From Achatina immaculata (taxonomy: Eukaryota; Mollusca; Gastropoda; Stylommatophora; Achatinidae): a stretch of DNA of 64,000 nt. Shown in pieces: positions 56,693 through 64,000 of the stretch; the first letter of the stretch is position 1; every line of letters starts with the position of its first letter. Below the pieces are notes generated by a model. The model had not been told where the DNA came from. It ran no database searches and was given only the letters and a program-made list of their open reading frames with translations. The translations under genes and the position numbers were made by a program. Location: assembly GCA_009760885.1 (NCBI GenBank), contig CM019717.1:52041366-52105365 (forward strand). Reading direction: 5' to 3'.

Positions 56693-56995
56693 CATTCATT
56701 CATTCATTTGCATGTCCCTCGGGGAATTTTGCCTCCATAACAGCACTCCTGTAGGCCTCTCGGTTGTGAGCAAAATGGCCTGCTGCTGATGCATCCATTT
56801 GCAGATCATCAACGATGTCTTGCAGCCATATTCGCCTTGGCCTTCCTCTCTTTCTTTTTCCCATTATGTACCCTTCCAAGACGGTTTTCTCTAGATTATC
56901 ATGACGTTTAATGTGTCCAAAATATTTAAGTTTTCTCTCTTTATCTTCTTTACTAGCCAGCTTTATTCAATATTAAGTTCTTGTAGTATGGATAT
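56693..56995 (-). mobile_element. RTE-C short 3' copy with 14-bp target-site duplication
   Basis: The minus strand carries the [24 protein letters not shown]-like end and the CATGCAAATGAATGAATGAATG tail. ATTCTCTCCTAATT is exactly repeated at 56679-56692 and 56996-57009. Confidence 0.92.
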
Positions 56996-57009
56996 ATTCT
57001 CTCCTAATT

Positions 57010-57590
57010 ACCAGACAGAATAATGAAATACAGAAATTGCATCCAGAGGTCTTTGAGCACTATACATCTGCTTAAACAACGATTACCTGGTATTTGCGTT
57101 TTAGAAATTCTTTCGATCAGCCCAGATGTAGACTTTTAAAGATGGTGTTATCCATATTCTGCAGCGTGTAGTTTCATACAATTTCTTGCATCATCTTCTC
57201 CTTGCCTTAGCTGAGAGACGCGAAGATCTCAAAGTTTTATATACGAAGCTGTCATCAGGTTGGTCCAGTCTTGATCAGCCACAAATCTGTCTGATCTCCT
57301 TCCAGTACTTCCTGTAATAACTGGCGTTACTTTACAGCGGTACGGATCGACTTGTTTATTGTAGTGACTTTGCCGAGAAACCAGTTTCTGGGGTCGCTTT
57401 AGTATTGAAATAAAATGTTAGTATAGGGCATGTCCGATCTGATACGATGTCTATTTTCATTATATACGTACCAGCATCAGATAAAAAGGATAGGATTGAA
57501 ATTTACTGTTGCAGAGAAATTATCAAATATCAAAATCTTTGACAGCATTCCCTGAGGTTTCATGAGATCGCTCAAGGTGGTATAACTTGA
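57010..57590. other. No feature recognised
   Basis: Unique-looking intergenic DNA. Confidence 0.45.
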
Positions 57591-57619
57591 CGATCACCAG
57601 AAGCGACATCGCCACAGGC

Positions 57620-58300
57620 AGCGTGAACCATCAGTAGCGTGACACCATTAAACAGCCTCAACCACCCAGAAGCACGACACCAGTAGACAGACTGAGCCAC
57701 CGAGTGAAGAGACACCACTAGACAGTCTGATCATCATATTGCGCGACACTACTAGACAGCCTTAACATCAAGCAGCTTGTCACCACTAGACATCCTGAGG
57801 TATCAAGCAGCATGACACCAGTAGACAGCCTGAGGTATCAAGCAGCATGACACCAGGAGATAGCCTGAGGTATCAAGCAGCATGACACCAGTAGATAACC
57901 TGAGGTATCAAGCAGCATGACACCAGTAGATAGCCTGAGGTATCAAGCAGCATGACACCAGTAGACAGCCTGAGGTATCAAGCAGCATGACACCAGTAGA
58001 TAGCCTGAGGTATCAAGCAGCATGACACCAGTAGATAGCCTGAGGTATCAAGCAGCATGACACCAGTAGATAGCCTGAAGTATCAAGCAGCATGACACCA
58101 GTAGATAACCTGAGGTATCAAGCAGCGTGACACCAGTAGATAGCCTGAGGTATCAAGCAGCATGACACCAGTAGACAGCCTGAGGTATCAAGCAGCATGA
58201 CACCAGTAGATAGCCTGAGGTATCAAGCAGCATGACACCAGTAGATAGCCTGAGGTATCAAGCAGCATGACACCATCTAGACAGTCTGGAACTGTCACGT
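57620..58300. repeat. Minisatellite, 35-bp unit
   Basis: About fourteen near-identical copies of GACACCAGTAGATAGCCTGA followed by GGTATCAAGCAGCAT between 57790 and 58290, with older, degenerate units (GACACCA.TAGACAG) on the left. Confidence 0.95.
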
Positions 58301-58309
58301 CGTATGATG

Positions 58310-59590
58310 CCACTTGCAGGCTTAGCCATTGAGGAGTAATCACTTTGATAGATGTAACACTGCACTATTTGGATTAGAGGAAAAATGGAGGTGTCTGATA
58401 TTATTTCACAGTGGTAAATTAAACTTCCTCAGTGTCCATTCACTATTGGAACAACCATTTCTTCTTCTTGTTCCTCAGCTTTCCGAGCCATTAAGGCTCA
58501 CTGCTACCGATAAAGTTCGCCTCCATTCCTCCTATTCCTAATCTTCTCTCTCCCATTGGCGACACCAGTTTCCTGCATATCATATACCTGTCTTGGCCTA
58601 TCTCTTGGTCTGATTTCCTCGTCTACATGAAACAACAACAGAAGTCTTAATAAAATCGTGTCCCAGACAGATGGACCTGTTGCATGTTTTACTTCATGTG
58701 TGGATGTATTAGAATGAGAGTTAAATGCTGGTAAACATGACATACGTTTTAACTAGAGTGGACATATGAGTAGTTAATTGATGAAATAATGGATATAGAC
58801 ATAATATACACATATATACATGTTCTTAATTAGCCACAATAAATAGTGTATAAGTATACAACTATACACAAAGTATATCACAGTAAAGCTGTGATACCAA
58901 AATGTATAAACTAGAAATGTGTCTAGTTTATACATTTTATAGTTTATACATTTTAATTAGCCATGATCTTTCATGAATGATTGTTATTTTCTATGAAACT
59001 TGACATTCTCTCAGAATGCACTATGTATATAATATAAATGTATTACTTACATTTGCTCTAATTAGTATTTCATTTTTTACTCGACTTCTGTTGTTCTGTT
59101 ATGACATCAGTACAATATTATAAGAATGATTACTTAACATTATTAACTTATGTACTCCATGGAAATTACAGGCGTACAATAACAATGCTTTTCTGGTGTA
59201 AATATGCGTGTAAGTGATAGTGTATATGGTATGTGTGTATCAATGTCCATCATCAACACACGAGGAGCAGACTGAGAGAAACAAGAAGTTTTAGAGGAAT
59301 CACTCATGATTAACCACTGGTTCAGAAAGTCATGTAGACAGGTATTGAATAAACGAGCACATTTTCACAACCACAATTTCGGTTGATCTACCTAAAAAGA
59401 GATCCTCTTCAGCCGGGAAAATCTAAATCTTCAAGGCAGAATCAACAGTACAGATTAATGCACTGAGGATATTCACAAAATCTGAGTTACAACTTCCAGC
59501 AAAAAAATATCAGCACCTGAAGATGTCTTATAACATACACGTAGACTGTTAGATATCAACAGCAAATTCAGGAAAGATCGAGACAATATA
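58310..59590. other. No gene recognised
   Basis: AT-rich intergenic DNA. A short inverted repeat around TAGTTTATACATTTT at 58908-58955. Confidence 0.45.
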
Positions 59591-59659
59591 CATATGCATG
59601 TAACATGCAAATTGCACATAACTTTTATTTTGTATTTTAAAAATAACACTTCTGTTTTT

Positions 59660-59910
59660 TTTTTCAGTCTGGTCCCTCTGCTCTGCAATGCATTTGCGTT
59701 ACCTGTGAGCCAGCGCCTGAATTTCAGCCAGAAAATACACTTTATCCTGACCTCCCAGGTGCTACCAGTGCCCCACGTCACTCGTGTGCTTGCCCAGAGC
59801 AAGTCTGCGTCCTGTAAGCTTGTTACGGCCGTCTTGAACCTAATGACCCAGTTGTAGATCCGCACCTTGGGCATGCGCTCATCGCCGTACCCAGCAGACA
59901 TTTCACGACA
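59660..59910 (-). pseudogene. Possible mariner-type helix-turn-helix remnant
   Basis: The minus strand reads MSAGYGDERMPKVRIYNWV then IRFKTAVTSLQDADLL. This resembles the YGD...Y.WV.RFK.G.TSL.D block of mariner/SETMAR-type HTH domains. No catalytic region or inverted repeats are seen, and the open frame continues into the 32-bp array by chance. Confidence 0.35.
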
Positions 59911-59993
59911 TGTGACAGGGAGATTCAGACCTCTGACTGACAAGACTAGAATGACAAGACGTTCTGTTTCCTTGGAGCATGCCTGCAGTGTAG

Positions 59994-60515
59994 CTGCCGT
60001 TTTGACATAAGTAGTTCTCGGATTGCTGCCATTTTGACATAAGCAGTTCTCGGATTGCTGCCATTTTGACATAAGTAGTTCTCGGACTGCTGCCATTTTG
60101 ACATAAGCAGTTCTCGGATTGCTGCCTTTTTGACATAAGCAGTTCTCGGATTGCTGCCATTTTGACATAAGCAGTTCTCGGATTGCTGCCATTTTGACAT
60201 AAGCAGTTCTCGGATTGCTGTCATTTTGACATAAGCAGTTCTCGGATTGCTGCCATTTTGACATAAGCAGTTCTCGGATTGCTGCCATTTTGACATAAGC
60301 AGTTCTCGGATTGCTGCCATTTTGACATAAGTAGTTCTCGGATTGCTGCCATTTTGACATGTGCAGTTCTCGGATTGCTGCCTTTTTTGCATGTGCAGTT
60401 CTCGGATTGCTGCCTTTTTTACATGTGCAGTTATCGGATTGCTGCCTTTTTTACATGTGCAGTTCTCGGATTGCTGCCTTTTTTACATGTACAGTTCTCG
60501 GCTTGCTGCTTAGCG
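59994..60515. repeat. Minisatellite, 32-bp unit, two subtypes
   Basis: About sixteen copies of CAGTTCTCGGATTGCTGCCA plus TTTTGACATAAG (left subtype) or TTTTTTACATGTG (right subtype, from 60357). The minus strand has no stop in any frame of the unit, so long artefactual open frames arise. Confidence 0.95.
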
Positions 60516-63000
60516 ACGATGTCGTTATCTGTTTACTGACGTCGCTGACCTTGTTGCTAACTGGTGGTACTACTAAGGGATTTTTGTTGTCTATTCTTTC
60601 TGAAATTTTATTCGCATACTTTAGCTTTTATATATGTCCTAGTGTTGTGAATTCAAGGAGGAGTTTGAGATTATATGTACAGTTTTAAAAATGGCCGCAT
60701 GGTTCAGTACATAGAATTGTTCCTGTGGGCATTTCAAAACTTCATTTGTTTCAGATAAAACGAGGTTTTTCTTCATTTAATGGATGACCAAGGTAGATAA
60801 GGAGCTAAGAGGGAGTAAAATTGATAACATGTAACAATTCTGGGCACAGTGGACATCTTTACGCGATGAAAGAGAGAAAAAACGATTGAGCAGACTAAAA
60901 TATGTCGGAAGGACATATGGAAACAAGGTTCCTCTGGCGAAAGTCTGAACTATTTAGGATAGAACCCACAGTGAAGAGACACTTTCTTTAGGTTGTTGTT
61001 CTCTAGTATTGTAAACAATAATATCAAAGGCTTCTCGACATAGAAAAGTGCCACCTGTCTCTGAGCTTTTTGTTATGAGTATCGTATAGAAGACCACACT
61101 GGAGCCAGAAGACTTCAGGAGATAAGGATAAGCCAACATTTTGGGGGAAGATTCTGGAATCCATGCTGTCTTGGAAAGTTGGTTTCACTCTAATAAAACC
61201 TAAGTTGACGACTAAAAAAAATAGAATCGTGTTTGATTGTTCCTGCTATGATCTCTGCCTGTGCCACCCTCACGTTATGTAAGTTGTGATGTAAAGTTTG
61301 ATGCAGTTTTGTGCAATAAAAGTGAATTGTTTGTAAGTGAAGTTCTCTTGAATTGTTATGTGTCGAAGTTAGATATATATGAAGTCAACGTTCTTGGTGA
61401 TTAATTATTATTACTGATATGCAGTTTTCCTTGATATTGATTGCTTGTTGAAATGCCATGTTATGTCTGTGTGCATTCACGTTGATTATTATATGTATGT
61501 TGCTTGATATGTCCATTGCAATGCACATTGACTATCAGACGTATATGCCACGTGCAGCTGTTGGCTGCGAGAATTTTCATGTCTTACTGCTTTGAAGTAT
61601 GACGAATGTGTGTTCATCTTGTGCTGGTATTAGCGCGAGAAGATTTTGCAAGATGTACTTCGTGTATTCTTTTGACGGAACTTCATTAGAAGAAATGTCA
61701 GTTTGTGTTGAGGAAATACATGACGGTCTTGTTATACTGCGTTATATTTTTTCCTTGTGAAGGCCTCATCATGTTACTGGCCCACAGATTAATATGATTT
61801 TTCATGAGCGTTCATCATTGTGACATTGCAGGCCAGCTGATGTTCATTACTGCATTTCGTATGAGGCCTGAGATTATTACTATGTTTGAATTATTTATCA
61901 TCTTGATCATTATTCATCTTCATTGTCAATATCATCAATTAACGCACTGCCGCCATTTCACTTCCATGCATCGTTGCTTGCCATCATTACCATTTTACAT
62001 TCTTATTGTCGTATGTTGGCTGGCATAGCTGTTGCTGTTTCGTTATGCATTTCTACCTGGTCTATGTGAGTAAATAGATGTTATTACTTGATCATGGACT
62101 TTTCTTGCTTCATGTTGCACATTGTTATGTTGGTGTAGTGTTCTGAGTGCCAGAGTCATCAGCATTAATACATAACATTACGCATGCAATAGACCACATA
62201 AGAGGAACCTGGGTTACATTACATGGAGTGCAAAGTTATCCATCTTGGTACACTTGTACAAGTAATGGGGATTGTTTCGATTCATTATCTATTTTTTCCC
62301 ACATATATACATCCAACTTAATATCTTGTTAAACTTGTACCAATCGAGTTTAGAATCTCCTGTGAAACTGTTCTGAAAATGCCAAAAAAAAATAAAAAAG
62401 AATATTATGACAAGAGAGGGGATTTTGTTTTGTCACACAGACTTACTGTAGTAGTTATACTACTTATAGTAGTCGCAATATATACCGTTGTGAATAGTAA
62501 CTAATGTCATCAGGTCTATATTCATTTACAGTTCTTCTTGTTCCCTGGGCAGATCGTCACACATCCATACATTTCACTTCCAGGCATATCATTCGAGACA
62601 GTGATGTCTTGTCACTATACTAACCTGTTCACAACTCTAGTACAGAGTTTCGCGATTAGTAAATGAGGAAGTGTTTTGTTGTTCGCTGCTGCACATTCAC
62701 AGGGAGGGAATAAAATTAACCTTTCTACTCTCCCCCCTCCCCCGGAATTTAAATATAACTTAGAATAAATACTTGGTAAGAATTGGTAAATCTGTCTGAA
62801 GATACCATTCACACAAAACTATAAAGATTTTATTACTTCCATAACTCTTTCTATTTATAAAGTTATGTTAAAATGAATTTCATGTCACTGTGACGTTAAC
62901 TTTCAAATACGTCATGTTGAAGCCTAGGAAATTTCGAAATGTTAAAAAGAAAAAAAAACTGCTGCTGTTTATGGAAGTGGAAAAAAATTTTTTTTTATAA
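60516..63000. other. No gene recognised
   Basis: About 2.5 kb of AT-rich intergenic DNA; no coding similarity, no repeat family recognised. Confidence 0.5.
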
Positions 63001-63004
63001 ATAT

Positions 63005-63215
63005 GAAACAACGAGGCTTTTGTACGGTAAAGTAAGAGAACACAGTTTTGTAGTATTAGACGCCGAAAAAATCTTAGACAAAGGACTTTAGTGAGTCGTG
63101 AAAGAAAGAAAAATCACAAGAGAATTACCTGGGATTCGAACGCGGACTCCGGTAGGACGAGTAGCCGTCCAGGCACGAGAGAACAGCGTACTAACCAACT
63201 TAGCCAACTAGCACC
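63005..63215 (-). mobile_element. SINE-2 (tRNA-headed) copy
   Basis: The minus-strand head reads GTGCTAGTTGGCTAAGTTGG (A-box region) and GCGTTCGAATCCCAGG (B box), preserved well enough to resemble a tRNA. GAAACAACGAGG and TACGGTAAAGTAA in the body match the 13.45-kb copy. Confidence 0.75.
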
Positions 63216-63522
63216 CTCAAAAAAAAGATGTTTATTGACATAGTCATTAGTAACTGTTCAGTAGACACGAGGGATTGTGACACCCGGAAAGAAACGAGGT
63301 CGTGACACAGGAATTCCGAATTCAGTCTCTCTAGCAGGTACCAGCTTTTTTAGACAAACATACACACGGTCTCCTGCCATGTCTGGTGCATACTTGTTAC
63401 TGTTGTTCAACAAACGAACGAATACTTATCATATGAAGTTAGTTTCAGGTATAGTTTACCTTTTATGGAAGTGGAGCGCTTAAACAATAAAAGCGCTTTT
63501 ATTGTATTGTATTCATTATGCT

Positions 63523-63607
63523 TCGGCGAGTCTTTCAACCTCATCAAAGGATTTTATGCCTGGTACTATGTGACGTTTAACGGCACGGGAAGGATATAAG
63601 ATATAAG
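63523..63607 (+). mobile_element. Tiny RTE-D insertion with 5' inversion
   Basis: 85 bp made of two RTE-D 3' pieces in opposite orientation: 63523-63559 is the reverse complement of the GGCATAAAATCCTTTGATGA to CGCCGA stretch, and 63560-63607 is the TATGTGACGTTTAACGGCAC to GATATAAGATATAAG end. The bases between them in the full element are missing. ATTCATTATGCT flanks it at 63511-63522 and 63608-63619. Confidence 0.92.
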
Positions 63608-63619
63608 ATTCATTATGCT

Positions 63620-64000
63620 ACACCTTTTTTTGTGTAATTCAGAATTGGGACAAGGTGAAGGACATTGAAAAAATAGTATTATCACCCCCCCCCTTCCCCC
63701 CACAAGGAACAGGTCGATATGACAGACAATGAAAGTTAAAAAAAACGAAAAAGTCAAATGAATGTTATTATTTTAGTGTCTGGGAATTTTGCTGTAGTCT
63801 CTTGCCTGATAATTTTAGCTTAGAATGTCGTGTGTCAGAAAGTTAACTGTAGCAGTACACGCGAGATTGTACATCTTGGCGAGATTTTGACTTCCACATC
63901 TGATTTAGTAAAGGGAATCGAACATTTTAAAAGCATTTAAATGAGTTCCTCTGTGGCAACTGAAATCCTAAAAAAAGATAATAATTTATGTTTTTTTCTT
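63620..64000. other. No feature recognised
   Basis: Intergenic, with a C-rich tract at about 63684-63701. Confidence 0.45.

Noticed and set aside
57620..58300. Regular 35-bp repeats that look CRISPR-like in spacing
   Set aside because: Head-to-tail identical units with no unique spacers, in a eukaryotic context; a minisatellite.
59473..60392. Minus-strand frames of 295 and 148 codons
   Set aside because: Produced by a stop-free 32-bp tandem repeat; the only protein-like part is a short mariner-type HTH remnant.
63120..63215. tRNA-like sequence with good A and B boxes
   Set aside because: Fails to fold as a proper cloverleaf by eye and has a dispersed body shared with 13.45 kb, so it is a SINE head and not a tRNA gene.

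Overview
This is a eukaryotic, AT-rich, intron-rich animal window, most likely from a gastropod mollusc or close lophotrochozoan. The evidence is an intronless class A GPCR resembling the expanded gastropod chemosensory receptors, vertebrate-like intron-exon structures, and a heavy load of RTE-like non-LTR retrotransposons, tRNA-headed SINEs, a Penelope-like remnant and Tc1/mariner remnants. The organism call is an inference. Exons were assembled by eye from protein similarity, splice sites and reading phase.

Three host genes can be supported, all on the minus strand. (1) TMEM230 (13907 to 10582, three exons, 116 aa) is a two-pass endomembrane vesicle protein. (2) AGA, lysosomal aspartylglucosaminidase (39863 to 20322, eight exons, 350 aa), is complete with signal peptide, HDT autocleavage site and all expected catalytic residues. 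One of its introns uses a GC donor. (3) A single-exon orphan chemosensory-type GPCR (46053 to 45028, 341 aa) ends 18 bp from a 0.5 kb trinucleotide microsatellite.

Most of what else can be recognised is mobile or tandem-repeat DNA. I group the RTE-like copies into five working families by protein and 3' end. RTE-A ends in TGATGATGAT: 1.4-2.0, 6.8-9.6 and 33.3-34.9 kb. RTE-B ends in GGTTCAGA plus a dinucleotide run: 28.1, 31.1-33.2, 38.2 and 48.2-51.4 kb. RTE-C ends in GCAAATGA plus a 4-bp repeat: 14.4, 21.3, 28.3-29.8, 41.1-42.2 and 56.7 kb. RTE-D ends in GGATATAAG: 18.2, 26.1, 28.7, 30.6, 36.6-37.7 and 63.5 kb. RTE-E is at 36.2 kb. Several copies are bounded by 10-14 bp target-site duplications that can be read directly. 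AGA introns hold many of these copies; about three quarters of intron 2 is retroelement. Other mobile DNA: RNase H-bearing non-LTR remnants (4.2, 9.6-10.2, 40.2-40.7 kb), a Penelope-like GIY-YIG remnant (42.9-43.4 kb), a dead Tc1 element with both inverted repeats (54.7-56.2 kb), mariner-type remnants (2.5-3.65, 6.5 and perhaps 59.7 kb), and two tRNA-headed SINE families.

Tandem arrays include a 39-bp satellite at 48-52 kb split by an RTE-B and a SINE, a 40-bp array at 42.2-42.8 kb, a 35-bp array at 57.8-58.3 kb, a 32-bp array at 60.0-60.5 kb and the (ACT)n tract at 44.5-45.0 kb. I found no operon-like, CRISPR or defence-type system. The points most worth a second look are structural: a large inverted repeat whose loop holds the terminal AGA exon, several 5'-inverted (twin-priming-like) retroposon copies including an 85-bp one, a GC-AG intron in AGA, and an internally inverted retroelement.
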